Assembly: GCF_024198215.1 (NCBI RefSeq)
Contig: NZ_JAKCFA010000012.1
Coordinates: 186,001-250,000 of the forward strand
Length of the DNA: 64,000 nt
Origin: Myxococcus qinghaiensis
GTDB lineage: Bacteria; Myxococcota; Myxococcia; Myxococcales; Myxococcaceae
Direction of reading: 5' to 3'
This document shows positions 1 to 9,066 of the stretch, piece after piece (position 1 is the first letter of the stretch; the number at the start of each line of letters is the position of its first letter). A model generated the notes under the pieces. That model had not been told where the DNA came from. It made no database searches and saw only the letters and a list, made by a program, of their open reading frames with translations. Both the position numbers and the translations under genes were made by a program.

Positions 1-236
1 ACCGCATCCACTACTCGCCCCAGGCGTGGCGAGAGGTGGGCCGCATGAGCGCGGAGACGTTCGGCGCGCTCCAGGGCGCGCTGGAGCGGCTGGGCGACGG
101 CCTGGTGCGCGAGCCGCGAAACGAGGCGAGCGGCACCGGCCGCCACGAGCTGCCCCGCCACGGGCTGGTCCTGGACTACGCGTGGGATGACCGCTCGCGC
201 ACGCTCACGCTGCTGTCGCTGGAGCGCGAGCCGTGA
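1..236 (+). CDS. C-terminal part of a small hypothetical protein (possible RelE/ParE-type fold)
   Basis: The open frame runs in from the left edge and stops at 236, so the start is missing. The visible 77 or so residues open with a short strand (RIHYSPQAW), then two probable helices (residues with AETFGALQGALERL), then strands around LVLDYAWDD and LTLLSLERE. That order recalls RelE/ParE toxins, but no catalytic residues can be checked and no antitoxin partner is visible, so the family suggestion is an inference only. It ends 26 bp before the convergent response-regulator gene. Confidence 0.5.
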   Translation, partial: RIHYSPQAWREVGRMSAETFGALQGALERLGDGLVREPRNEASGTGRHELPRHGLVLDYAWDDRSRTLTLLSLEREP

Positions 237-261
237 GCACCCGGTGCGCGCGCGGCGTCAC

Positions 262-651
262 TCACGCGGCGATGGGCAGCATGCTCCGCACCGCGTCCAG
301 CAGCTCCTCCACGGAGAAGGGCTTGCGCAAGAGGCCATTGGCGCCCGGGGGAATGTCCGTGGTGACGGCGGTGAGCACCATCACCGGCACGTTGCGCAGC
401 CGGGGGATGGCCTGGCGACGCGCGAGGAACTCATGCCCGTTCATCTCCGGCATCATCAAGTCGAGCAGGATGAGGCGCGGCACGTAGCGCACGTCGGAGA
501 GCTCCTCCATCGCCTCGCGTCCATTGGTCGCGATGGTGACTTCGTAGCCCTCGCTCTCGAGAATCTCCGCGATGGCGGCACGGATGTCGTCCTCGTCCTC
601 CACGACGAGCACGGAGCTGTGCTTCGCGATGCTGGCCATGGTGGACAGCAT
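262..651 (-). CDS. single-domain response regulator (CheY-like receiver)
   Basis: A 129-residue protein made only of a receiver domain. The acidic pocket is VVEDEDD, the phosphoacceptor aspartate lies in LILLDLMMPEMNG, the switch threonine in VMVLTAV and the conserved lysine in LLRKPF. No output domain follows, so it should act by protein-protein contact as a phosphorelay intermediate or regulator, as do the many stand-alone receivers of myxobacteria. The start at 651 is chosen because GGAGG lies about 9 nt upstream; a longer frame reaches 711 but adds residues unrelated to receivers. It is transcribed divergently from egtB across a ~297-bp gap; no histidine kinase is adjacent. Confidence 0.88.
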   Translation of the reverse strand: MLSTMASIAKHSSVLVVEDEDDIRAAIAEILESEGYEVTIATNGREAMEELSDVRYVPRLILLDLMMPEMNGHEFLARRQAIPRLRNVPVMVLTAVTTDIPPGANGLLRKPFSVEELLDAVRSMLPIAA

Positions 652-948
652 AGAGTCCCCCTCCCCCTCACGGCGACCCGGTGTCTCGCGCGACACGGCG
701 ATAGTGGACAAAACCGTGCGTGCTCACGGCCTTCGTCACGCATCCTCCCAGGGAGGACGCGCTCGCCCACGCCACCTGGCGTGCACGCGAGGCGTGGGCG
801 GATGTCACGGGTGGGGTGGCGGCGAGGTGACGAAGCACCGGCCAGGTTGACCGCTCACCACGGAAACGTACATTCCCGCACGAGAGCCTCGCGCCCGAGG
901 GGCCCGGGACTTTCCCGCGCGCCCTTCCACTCCCTAGCTTGAGGCGCC

Positions 949-2292
949 ATGTCCCGCACGACGGACACCTCGATGACACGACACCTCCGCGGAAGTCCGG
1001 GGAGGACCTGGAAGGCTCGGGCCTGGGCCGAGCTGGAGACCGCGCGCGCGCGGGTGCTGCGCATGCTCTCCGGCCTGCCGGAGCACGTGCTGATGAACCA
1101 GCACTCGCCCTTGATGTCGCCGCTCATCTGGGACGTCGCGCACGTCGCCAACTACGAGGAGCAGTGGCTCCTGCGCGCGCTCGGCGCGCCCGCGCTGACG
1201 GACCCGGCCTTCGACGCCATCTACGACGCCTTCCAGCACCCCCGGCGCACGCGCGCCCTGCTGCCGCTGTTGCCACCCGAGTCCGCGTTCGCCTACGCCG
1301 CGCGCGTGCGGGAGGCCGTGCGAGCACACCTCGCGGACCACGTGCCCGAGGACAGCGACGCGCCGCTGCTCGCCGGGGGTTATGTCTACGGCATGGTGGC
1401 GCAGCACGAGCAGCAGCACGCGGAGACGCTCGCCGCCACGCTGCAGCTGATGACGGACGTGGAGTACCGCATCGTCTCGCCGCGGCCGCACCCGCATCCG
1501 GTGCCCATCTCCCGGCAGCCCGTCTTCATCCCCGGCGGCACCGTGCGCCTGGGCAGCGACTCGCCGTGGGCCTACGACAACGAGAAGCCCGCGCACGCGC
1601 GCGAGGTGGCGCCCTTCCTCCTGGACGCGCACCCCGTCACCAACGGGGACTACCTGGCCTTCGTCGAGTCCGGTGGCTACGACGACGCGCGCTGGTGGCA
1701 TCCGAAGGGCTGGGACTTCGTGCGCGCGGAGCAGCTGCGCCACCCGCAGTTCTGGCTGCCGCAGCAGGGCGGCCGCTGGCTGCGCAGGCGCTTCGGAAGG
1801 GTGGAGCCGCTGCCCTCGAACGAGCCGGTGCAGCACGTGTGCTGGTACGAAGCGGACGCCTATGCGCGCTGGGCCGGACGACGGCTGCCCACGGAGGCCG
1901 AGTGGGAGACGGCCGCGCGCGGCGCGGATGGTGTCCCGCGCGAGCACCCGTGGGGTGACGACGCGCCCACGCCCGCGCACGCCAACCTGGGCGGTGACGG
2001 GTGGGGGCCGGCGCTGGTGGGCAGTCATCCGGAGGGCGTCAGTCGCGAGGGTGTCTGGGGCCTGCTGGGAGATGTCTGGGAATGGACGGCGAGCGATTTC
2101 CAGCCCTACGCGGGGTTCCGCGCCTACCCCTATCGCGAGTACTCGGAGGTCTTCTTCGGCGACGAATACAAAGTGCTTCGAGGAGGTGCCTGGGCGAGCG
2201 CGCCCGTGGCGGTACGCAATGGCTTTCGCAACTGGGATTACCCCATCCGCCGGCAGATTTTCGCCGGCTTTCGTTGTGCGTCAGAGGTGTGA
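949..2292 (+). CDS. egtB: ergothioneine biosynthesis protein EgtB (iron-dependent sulfoxide synthase)
   Basis: 447 residues, the usual size of EgtB. The N-terminal half is a DinB-type helical bundle carrying the metal ligands: His65 in WDVAHVANYEEQW and the HX3HXE motif HEQQHAE (His153, His157). From about residue 190 a formylglycine-generating-enzyme/C-type-lectin fold follows (PVFIPGGTVRLGSD through RNGFRNWDYPIRR to the end). The family couples a sulfur donor (gamma-glutamylcysteine or cysteine) to hercynine with oxygen and iron. It lies 9 bp before egtD, so both are surely one operon. No egtA, egtC or egtE is seen here, so the lyase step must be encoded elsewhere. Confidence 0.95.
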   Translation: MSRTTDTSMTRHLRGSPGRTWKARAWAELETARARVLRMLSGLPEHVLMNQHSPLMSPLIWDVAHVANYEEQWLLRALGAPALTDPAFDAIYDAFQHPRRTRALLPLLPPESAFAYAARVREAVRAHLADHVPEDSDAPLLAGGYVYGMVAQHEQQHAETLAATLQLMTDVEYRIVSPRPHPHPVPISRQPVFIPGGTVRLGSDSPWAYDNEKPAHAREVAPFLLDAHPVTNGDYLAFVESGGYDDARWWHPKGWDFVRAEQLRHPQFWLPQQGGRWLRRRFGRVEPLPSNEPVQHVCWYEADAYARWAGRRLPTEAEWETAARGADGVPREHPWGDDAPTPAHANLGGDGWGPALVGSHPEGVSREGVWGLLGDVWEWTASDFQPYAGFRAYPYREYSEVFFGDEYKVLRGGAWASAPVAVRNGFRNWDYPIRRQIFAGFRCASEV

Positions 2293-2301
2293 GGTGAAGC
2301 G

Positions 2302-3330
2302 ATGAGGTCGACAGTGCAGCCAGTGGAGACGACTTCGGGCGAGGGGACGCACGGCGTTCCCGGGGTGAAGGTGGAGGTGTATGTGAAGCCGGGCGACGCC
2401 AAGCGCGCGCTGCGGCAGGAAGCACTCCAGGGGCTGTGCAACTCACCCAAGGAGCTGTCACCCCGGTGGCTCTATGACGAGCGGGGCAGCCAGCTCTTCG
2501 ACGACATCACCCGCCTGCCGGAGTACTACCCCACGCGGCGCGAGCGGGAAATCCTGCTGGCCCACGCCGGGGACGTGGCCCGGCTGAGCGGCGCGACGAC
2601 GCTCATCGAGCTGGGCAGCGGCACCAGCGAGAAGACGCGCCTGCTGCTGGACGCCATGGAGGAGGCCGGACAGCTCTCGCGCTTCGTGCCCTTCGACGTG
2701 AGCGAGGCCTTCCTGCGCCGCGCGGCGGCGACGCTGGCGCGCGAGTACCCGGGCATCACCGTGCACGCGGTGGTGGGTGACTTCGAGCACCACCTGTCCC
2801 GGCTGCCCGCGGGCGGACGTCGGCTGGTGGCGTTTCTGGGAGGCACCATCGGCAACCTGAAGCCGCTGGAGCGCGCGCGCTTCCTGAGCGAGCTGTCCTC
2901 GGGCCTGCAGCCCGGCGACGGACTGCTGCTGGGCACCGACCTCATCAAGGACCGCGACAGGCTGTTCGCCGCCTACAACGACAGCGCCGGGGTGACGGCC
3001 GAGTTCAACCGCAACGTGCTGCGCGTGCTCAACCGCGAGCTGGGCGCGGACTTCGACCCGGACGCGTTCCAGCACATCGCGCCCTTCGACGAGCACAACT
3101 CCTGGGTGGAGATGCGGCTGGTGTCGCAGCGCACGCAGTCCGTCTGGCTGTCCTCCCTGAAGCGTCGGGTGGACTTCGCCGAGGGCGAGGTGCTGCGCAC
3201 GGAGGTGAGCTGCAAGTTCGAGCAGGCGCGCGTCGAAGCGGAGCTGGACGCGGCGGGGCTGGGACTGGCGGCGTGGTGGACGGACAGGGCCGGCGACTTC
3301 GCCCTGTCTCTCGCGCTCAAGCGCGGCTGA
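2302..3330 (+). CDS. egtD: L-histidine N(alpha)-methyltransferase EgtD
   Basis: 342 residues. The family makes hercynine (trimethyl-histidine) from histidine using three S-adenosylmethionines, the first committed step of ergothioneine synthesis. The family opening LSPRWLYDERGSQLFDDI, the SAM-binding ELGSGTSEKT (about residue 107) and LGGTIGN are all visible. About 20 extra N-terminal residues precede the usual start. An AGGTGA Shine-Dalgarno lies within the short spacer after egtB, supporting co-translation. Together the pair gives the core of the ergothioneine pathway, a thiol antioxidant system. Confidence 0.95.
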   Translation: MRSTVQPVETTSGEGTHGVPGVKVEVYVKPGDAKRALRQEALQGLCNSPKELSPRWLYDERGSQLFDDITRLPEYYPTRREREILLAHAGDVARLSGATTLIELGSGTSEKTRLLLDAMEEAGQLSRFVPFDVSEAFLRRAAATLAREYPGITVHAVVGDFEHHLSRLPAGGRRLVAFLGGTIGNLKPLERARFLSELSSGLQPGDGLLLGTDLIKDRDRLFAAYNDSAGVTAEFNRNVLRVLNRELGADFDPDAFQHIAPFDEHNSWVEMRLVSQRTQSVWLSSLKRRVDFAEGEVLRTEVSCKFEQARVEAELDAAGLGLAAWWTDRAGDFALSLALKRG

Positions 3331-3342
3331 GTTCCACGGGCT

Positions 3343-3380
3343 CGGACCTGGGGTCGGGCATCACCCGGCCACCAGGTCCG
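3343..3380. terminator. inverted repeat between convergent genes
   Basis: A 9-bp perfect stem, CGGACCTGG at 3343-3351 and CCAGGTCCG at 3372-3380, sits just after the egtD stop and before the end of the convergent small gene. There is no T-tract on either strand, so it may be a weak bidirectional or Rho-aided terminator. Confidence 0.4.
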
Positions 3381-3395
3381 GCGTCCTTCCGACAA

Positions 3396-3581
3396 CTAGC
3401 GTCGGGGGTTGCGACGGGACTGCACGCGCACGGGCACGAGCTGCGGCTGGGGCCGCGTCCAGGCGAACCACAGCGCGGCCAACACGGTGACGGCCAGCCC
3501 TCCAGCGGCGAACAGCCGCTCCCCCAGGGGGCTGAGGTCCACGGTGGCAAGGTGAAGAGGGAGCATTCCGGTGAACGACAT
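3396..3581 (-). CDS. small single-span membrane protein, unknown function
   Basis: 61 residues: a short N-terminal segment, one hydrophobic helix (LFAAGGLAVTVLAALWFAW) and a basic tail (QSRRNPRR), so the C-terminus probably faces the cytoplasm. The start at 3581 is preceded by AAGGAG at 8-nt spacing; an upstream in-frame start lacks this. It is convergent with egtD. I do not recognise a family. The 266 bp between it and the next gene upstream hold nothing I recognise. Confidence 0.55.
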   Translation of the reverse strand: MSFTGMLPLHLATVDLSPLGERLFAAGGLAVTVLAALWFAWTRPQPQLVPVRVQSRRNPRR

Positions 3582-3847
3582 GCGGGGAACTCCTTGGGGG
3601 GCGCTGCGTGGAGGTCCGGAGGAGGGGCTGGGGCGCAAGACCCACCACGGGCCGGGGAACGACAAGGTTAGGGACTCGCGAAGAATTCTGGAAGTCCCCG
3701 TGCGACGATGGCGACGCGGCGTGCACGGAAGTGCACCCCTCGTCCCGACTTCGGAGCTTTTCGCTCCATTCTCTCATCCATAATCAGATGGACGCCCGGC
3801 GCTCGCTGAATGTTCAGCACCGCGTCACGCCTGCCTGCTCTCGGAAG

Positions 3848-4309
3848 TCAGGCGCCACCGGGCTGACGCGCTTGCAGCACGTGCATCAGCTCCACCTTCA
3901 TGCACCGGTCCTGGACCACGCGGATGCCGGCGCGCGCCAGCTTCTCCGCCGCGGCGTCATTGCGGATGCCCAGCTGGAACCACACGGCGCGCGGCTTCTT
4001 GGCGAGCAAATCCGGCACGTGCGCGTCGATGTCCTCCGGGCGACGGAACACCTGCACCAGGTCCACGTCCCCCGGGATGTCCGCCACGGCGGAGTACACG
4101 GGCCGGCCGAGGATGGGCTCCGTCTCGCCGTGCACCGACACGGGGACGATGTCGTAGCCGTGTTTCTGGAGGAACGCCGGCACTGAGTACGCCGGCTTGT
4201 GCGCTTGAGCCTCGGAGCGGATGCCCAGCACCGCCACCCGCCGGGACTGCTCCAGCACCTGCCGCACACCCGCGTCGTCCTCGACGAGATTCGCTCTCCA
4301 GTCGTCCAT
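3848..4309 (-). CDS. CoA-binding domain protein (YccU family)
   Basis: 153 residues with a Rossmann-type CoA-binding domain filling the whole chain: RRVAVLGIRSEAQAHKPAYSV near the start, then YDIVPVSVHGE, PGDVDLVQVFRRPEDI and AVWFQLGIRND. It resembles the small stand-alone CoA-binding proteins related to the N-terminal domain of succinyl-CoA synthetase alpha; their role is poorly known. The start at 4309 has AGGAGGT four bases upstream; the frame stays open far upstream, but that sequence is basic and unlike the family. It appears to be monocistronic, 220 bp downstream of the par operon's last gene. Confidence 0.85.
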   Translation of the reverse strand: MDDWRANLVEDDAGVRQVLEQSRRVAVLGIRSEAQAHKPAYSVPAFLQKHGYDIVPVSVHGETEPILGRPVYSAVADIPGDVDLVQVFRRPEDIDAHVPDLLAKKPRAVWFQLGIRNDAAAEKLARAGIRVVQDRCMKVELMHVLQARQPGGA

Positions 4310-4529
4310 GGCGACCTCCTGGGGCAAACCTTGCCACGCCTGCTCCCGGTGGCGACCCACCACACGGGAGAACCGTGCGCGTCGCGCCACGAGGATGGAC
4401 CTTGGAGGTCCATTGCCCGGGCGAGCACGACGGCACTGCGTGGGGACAGGGGTTGCTTCGAGGGCTCGGCGGCTCGCTCGCGTGACGAGGAGGCACCTCC
4501 CCATCAGTCCACCGCGAGGCGCCGCGCGA

Positions 4530-5072
4530 CTACTTGGCTTGGACTTCGATTTCGCGGCACGCCTCGGTGGCCAGCCGGACGTCTTCCGGCGAGGCACCGG
4601 GCAGCGTGGCGCAGAGGAACAAGTCGTTGCCCACGCGGCGGGCACCGAAGAGCGCGGGAGCCTGGAGGCCGACGCCACCGTCTCCGAGCTTCGGGGCCAT
4701 CGTCACGCGCAAGAGCGAGTACGTGTCCTTGGACTCTTCCTGGTCCAGTGACACCTCGAAGTTCTTCGACTCCTCGCGGACGCGGTCGGCCAGGTCATCC
4801 ACGGAGGGCAGCTGCTCGCCCTGGCCCCGGCGCAGGTCCACGCGCAGCACCGGGCGGCCGGGCGGGCCCGCCTGGAAGCTGTCATCGGGAGCGACCTGCG
4901 CGGACCAGCCGTCCGGCAGGGGGACCTTCACGCCGGAGCGTGGGGTCTGCGCGCCGCTGTCCGCGGAGAGGGCGCCGGTGTCGGCACCCTCATCCTTGTT
5001 GCAGCCCTTGCAACCGGACAGCAGCGACAGCGCCAGCACCAGGGCTGGCGCGATGTGCGCGTGCCGGCGCAC
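4530..5072 (-). CDS. putative lipoprotein, last gene of the par operon
   Basis: 180 residues. A signal peptide ends in the lipobox LLSGC, so the mature protein should be lipid-anchored at Cys21, followed by a flexible KDEGADTGALSADSGAQT linker. The rest (PLPDGWSAQVAPDDSF... ending CREIEVQAK) looks like a small globular domain of the kind that measures fit of a secreted protein, but I do not recognise the family. The GTG start abuts the bacM stop with no gap, so it is translationally coupled to bacM and is the fourth gene of parA-parB-bacM-lipoprotein. Confidence 0.75.
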   Translation of the reverse strand: MRRHAHIAPALVLALSLLSGCKGCNKDEGADTGALSADSGAQTPRSGVKVPLPDGWSAQVAPDDSFQAGPPGRPVLRVDLRRGQGEQLPSVDDLADRVREESKNFEVSLDQEESKDTYSLLRVTMAPKLGDGGVGLQAPALFGARRVGNDLFLCATLPGASPEDVRLATEACREIEVQAK

Positions 5073-5528
5073 CTACTTCTTCGACTCGCCGCCAGGAGGA
5101 GGAGGACGCGAGGGCGCGTTGCCACCCAGGTTCTCCATCTTGAGCGAGCCCTCGAAGATGACCCCGCGGTCCATGGACAGCGACGGCGTCTCCAGGGTCC
5201 CCTTCACGCGGCCCGGGTTCTTCAGCTCGATGAGCTGCGTGGCCTTCACGTTGCCTTCGACCTGACCGTTGATGATGACGGTGCCGGCCTGGATTTCGGC
5301 CTGGACCTTGGCGCCATCCCCAATGACGAGCACGTCCTTGGTGATGATCTGCCCCTGGAACTTGCCGTCGATGCGGACCTGCCCCTCGAAGGTGAGCTTC
5401 CCCTCGAACTCGCTTCCCTTGCCCAGAAGCGTATGAACCTCACCAGAGCGCTGCGACACGGATTCCTCCTCCCGCTTGAACAGGGGCTTGCTGGGTGAAT
5501 CGTCTTTCTTCCCGCCAAGGAGCGCCAC
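5073..5528 (-). CDS. bacM: bactofilin BacM
   Basis: 151 residues with the bactofilin (DUF583) right-handed beta-helix at about residues 30-130, built from regular short strands such as GKLTFEGQVRIDGKFQGQI and VIINGQVEGNVKATQ. It has a charged N-terminal tail and a proline-rich C-terminus (PSRPPPPGG). Bactofilins polymerise without nucleotide. In M. xanthus the bactofilin beside parAB is BacM, a cell-shape protein with an N-terminally processed form; the gene order here matches, so I use that name. The GTG start has AAGGAG 6 nt upstream, lying over the end of parB, only 3 nt away. Confidence 0.93.
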   Translation of the reverse strand: MALLGGKKDDSPSKPLFKREEESVSQRSGEVHTLLGKGSEFEGKLTFEGQVRIDGKFQGQIITKDVLVIGDGAKVQAEIQAGTVIINGQVEGNVKATQLIELKNPGRVKGTLETPSLSMDRGVIFEGSLKMENLGGNAPSRPPPPGGESKK

Positions 5529-5531
5529 GCG

Positions 5532-6419
5532 CTACTCCTTCCTGAGCAGCTTCAACAGCCGGTCCAGGTCATCGTAGGAGAAGAAGTCCACCTCGATGGT
5601 GCCCTTTCCGGGGCTTCGTTCGGTCAACCGGACCTTGGTTCCCAACCGACGTTGGAGCTCCTCCACCAAGGACTTCACCTGCGGGCTCTGTTTCGGCGGC
5701 GTCTTGCCCGCATCCTTCTTGCCGTGGGTGCGACTCTGCTGGACCAGCCGCTCCGTGTCACGCACGGACAGCTTCTTCTCGGCCACTTGCTTGGCCAGGT
5801 TTTGAAGCTCGGGCAGGCGGGGGACGCCCAACAGGGCGCGCGCGTGGCCCATGCTCAGCGAGCCATCCGCCACCATCAGCTTCACGTCGGCGGGCAGCGC
5901 GAGCAGGCGCAGCGCGTTGGCCACCGTGGAGCGCTCCTTGCCCACGCGCTGGCTGACCTGCTCCTGCGTGAGGCGGAACTCGTCCGTCAGGCGCTTGTAG
6001 CCCTCCGCCTCTTCAATGGGGTTGAGGTCCGCGCGCTGGAGGTTCTCGACCAGGGCCAGCTCGAAGGCCTGGACCTCGGTGACGTCCTTGACGATTGCGG
6101 GCACTTCCTTGAGGCCCGCGGCCTGGGAGGCGCGCCACCGGCGCTCGCCGGCGATGAGCTTGTAGCCGTCGCCATCCTTGCGGACGAGGATGGGCTGGAG
6201 GATGCCCTGCGTCTTGATGGATTCGGTGAGTTCCTTGAGCTTCTCCTCGTCGAAGTAGCGCCGGGGCTGGTCCTTGTCCCGGTGGATGGCTTCGATGGGC
6301 AGCTTGAGGACGCCGGCCTTGAGGGCGGCCTGTTCGGCGGCCTTGCCGGGAGCGGCCTGGGGGATGAGTGCGGAGAGCCCACGACCGAGGGCGCGCTTCT
6401 GCGTGTCTGCTTTCACCAA
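5532..6419 (-). CDS. parB: chromosome partitioning protein ParB
   Basis: 295 residues. The N-terminal RALGRGLSALIPQ segment is the ParA-stimulating region. It is followed by the ParB/Srx CTP-binding domain with GERRWR at residues 91-96, the central helix-turn-helix that reads parS (around TQEQVSQRVGKERSTVANAL), and a C-terminal dimerisation domain from about residue 240. ParB loads at parS and spreads as a CTP-gated clamp. Its target sites lie in the 6-kb array upstream of parA. The start is TTG (6419) or the adjacent GTG (6416); GGAG lies 7 nt from the TTG. Confidence 0.97.
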   Translation of the reverse strand: MVKADTQKRALGRGLSALIPQAAPGKAAEQAALKAGVLKLPIEAIHRDKDQPRRYFDEEKLKELTESIKTQGILQPILVRKDGDGYKLIAGERRWRASQAAGLKEVPAIVKDVTEVQAFELALVENLQRADLNPIEEAEGYKRLTDEFRLTQEQVSQRVGKERSTVANALRLLALPADVKLMVADGSLSMGHARALLGVPRLPELQNLAKQVAEKKLSVRDTERLVQQSRTHGKKDAGKTPPKQSPQVKSLVEELQRRLGTKVRLTERSPGKGTIEVDFFSYDDLDRLLKLLRKE

Positions 6420-6450
6420 GTCATGACTCCAGTGCCGCGAGCGGAGGGCT

Positions 6451-7251
6451 TCACGCCACCCGCCGGCGGGGCGTCTTGGGAGTGTCGCGCTTCATCAGCT
6501 CGCGGCCGAGGGCGAGGTAGCTCTCGCAGCCCTTGGACTTGATGTCATAGAGGATGATGGGCTTGCCGAAGGACGGGCACTCGGACAGGCGCACGTTGCG
6601 GGGGACGACGACCTGGAAGACCTGCTCCTTGAAGTAGCCGCGAACCTCGTCGACGACCTGGTGCGCGATGTTGGCGCGCGCGTCGAACATGGTGAGGAGG
6701 ATGCCCTCCATCTTGAGGTCGGGGTTGAGGCCCTGCTTCACCAGGTCGATGGTGTGGGTGAGCTGGGAGAGGCCCTCGAGCGCGTAGTACTCGCACTGGA
6801 GCGGGATGAGGACGGAGTCCGCGGCGGACAGGGCGTTGAGGGTGAGCAGGCCGAGCGAGGGCGGGCAGTCGATGATGATGTAGTCGAACTCGGAGGCCAG
6901 CGGGCGCAGGGCGTCGCGGAGGCGGAACTCGCGGTTGTCCAGGTTGACGAGCTCGACTTCGGCGCCGGTGAGGTCGGGCGTCGCGGGGACGACCTGGAGG
7001 TAGCGCAGCTCGGTGGGGTGGAAGAGCTCCTTCATGGGGCGACCATTGAGGAGCGCGTCGTAGATGGTGCCGTGGAGCTTGTCCTGCTTGAGGCCCAGGC
7101 CGCTGCCGGCGTTGCCCTGCGGGTCCATGTCCACCAGGAGCGTGCGGCGCTCGGCGGAGGCGAGGCTCGCGGCGAGGTTGATGGCGGTGGTGGTCTTCCC
7201 CACGCCACCCTTCTGATTGGAGATGCAGATGATTCGACCCACGAGCCCCAT
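6451..7251 (-). CDS. parA: chromosome partitioning ATPase ParA (Soj)
   Basis: 266 residues of the deviant-Walker ATPase family, with KGGVGKTT at residues 14-21, LLVDMDPQGNAGSGLG and IIDCPPSLGLLTLNAL. It forms a nucleoid-bound dimer that moves ParB-parS complexes. The start at 7251 (MGLVGRI) is chosen by alignment with Soj proteins; a GTG three codons later (7242) has better Shine-Dalgarno spacing and could be the true start. It is the first gene of the par operon; its promoter must lie in the adjoining gene-free DNA at 7252-7500. Confidence 0.97.
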   Translation of the reverse strand: MGLVGRIICISNQKGGVGKTTTAINLAASLASAERRTLLVDMDPQGNAGSGLGLKQDKLHGTIYDALLNGRPMKELFHPTELRYLQVVPATPDLTGAEVELVNLDNREFRLRDALRPLASEFDYIIIDCPPSLGLLTLNALSAADSVLIPLQCEYYALEGLSQLTHTIDLVKQGLNPDLKMEGILLTMFDARANIAHQVVDEVRGYFKEQVFQVVVPRNVRLSECPSFGKPIILYDIKSKGCESYLALGRELMKRDTPKTPRRRVA

Positions 7252-7508
7252 CCTCTCTCTTGCCCGGCGAGAGCCAGGCGCCGTGCGTGATGCGGTGCAC
7301 GACTGCACGCTGATCCGCTGCTAGCACGCGGTTCGGTGTTGGATCAAATTCACGGCGCTCCCGGCGTGACGACTCTTTTCAAGGACGTCCGAGCAAGCCG
7401 GAAGGCCTGATTCCGGAGACTTGGACGCACGGTTTCCTACGTCCAGAACCCGGCCGACCGGGCGTTCGCATCCTGGATTCGGGTGGTGGGTGGAGGCTGC
7501 TCGGATGC

Positions 7509-7524
7509 CCTCCTTATAAGGAGG
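7509..7524. promoter_or_regulatory. 16-bp perfect palindrome
   Basis: CCTCCTTATAAGGAGG is an exact palindrome with an AT core in very GC-rich DNA, about 260 bp upstream of parA and at the edge of the repeat field. It could be an operator or another protein site; no regulator can be named. Confidence 0.4.
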
Positions 7525-7721
7525 CGTTGGGGTGGGGTCCGGTCCATATGGAACGGGCCTGGGGTGCAGGTGGGCGAACGCGCTCAGGTGAGGGGTTGGT
7601 TTCCGTGCGTCCGGTTTTCGTGAAGCGGGCGGAGCGCTGTGACCTGTTCGGCCTGAAGGACGGTGCGTGTGCGCGGTCCAAAGTGGCGACTCTCTGGGGA
7701 GGGTGTCGGAGGCTCTTGCTT

Positions 7722-8597
7722 GAATCGGTTCGCCGCGGCTTTCGACCGTTCGAACTGGAGCGCGGGGGCCAACGGCGTACGACGAGGCCGACTGCCAGCT
7801 GGACTGCGCAGTTCCACGGTCCGTTCGACATGAGGCGCGGAGCGGCCACCCTCCCCTGCGGTGACCAGCTACCGCTGCGAGCCTCTACGCGAACCGGCTC
7901 GCCCCTGTCCGTTGCTCGTTCTCCATGAAGCGCGATGGCCTATCGGTGCGGCCTCCAACCGATGCCCTGTCATGGAGCGCCTCCGCACGAACCGGCTCGC
8001 CACCTCCATCGATTGCGCCATGACACGCGGTGGCCCAGCCAGCTGCGGCAATCCTCGATGAGAATTCCTCGAGGACCTCCGCTCGAACCAGCGCACTGCA
8101 TCCATCACCCGGTCGACATGAGTCGTAGCGCGACCACTCAGCAATGCGGCGACCATCCGCTGATGCGTTGCCTCCCGTCCTTCGCAAGAGCGGACTCGCC
8201 ACCTTCAGCATCCGTTCGACATGAGGCGTGGCGCGGCCACCCTCTCCTGCGGCGCTCATCGAAGCGTCATCATCGAGCCTGCACCTGAACGGGCTCACCA
8301 CGTCCATCGCCTGCGCGCCATGAGTCGCTGCGCGACCTCCGTGCGGTGCCGCCCACCGCGGCAGCGTGAACCGGTTCGCCCCCCTCATCACCTGGTCGAT
8401 GACGTGGGTGCATCCGTGTTCGCTGAGGCCCCTTCCTTGAGGGCCCTGTCGGAAGCACCTGCCTGAACCGGCCCGCCGATTCACCGGCCCGTTCTCCACA
8501 CCCTCTGGTGCGCGGGCTCAGCGCTGGTGTGAACCGGTTCGCCATCTTCATCGCGCGCTACTTGAAGCGATGCACGGGTGTTCCCGCTGAGTGCCAA
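7722..8597 (+). repeat. degenerate ~97-bp repeat family with GAACCGGYTCGCC core
   Basis: The core GAACCGG(C/T)TCGCC or close variants begin at 7722, 7891, 7989, 8085, 8188, 8287, 8368, 8465 and 8531. Most steps are 96-103 bp (two are shorter, and the first is a larger gap). Between cores a second block, roughly GTTCGACATGAGGCG followed by GCGGCCACCCTC, recurs (for example 7825-7855 and 8211-8245). The copies have diverged, so the array is old. It does not contain parS. Confidence 0.7.
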
Positions 8598-9066
8598 AAC
8601 GCAGGTCGCCCTTTCGGCCTCCATCGAGACGCTGAGCCACGGACCTCGCCGGCATTCCACATGGCCCCAGCTCGCGCCGCATCCAGTTGGTCAGCCCATG
8701 GCGGGCGGCCTCGACCTTGAGCGGCTCCACATCCAGTGGGTGTCACGCACCACTTGGCACAAGGCATGAGCCTCACGTGGTGCCACTGCCGTGGAGCCAT
8801 CGAAGCATCGTTCGGCACCAGCACTTGAAACCGCGGGCCACCGCACGGCCTGTTTCACGCCGGCGCTGGCGCGCAGGAGCGCACGGCGTCACCACCACAT
8901 CCGAGGACCGACCGACCCAACGCGCGGTCCATGTCGAACCGGGTGCGGGACTGCGCCCCTTGAGTCCGCATCTCCACCATCAGGACTCCAGCCGGTCACT
9001 CCACCCGCTCCGCGCGAAAGGCGGCGCAGACTCATCGCCACCCAGGCGCGCGCATCAGCCAACGGT

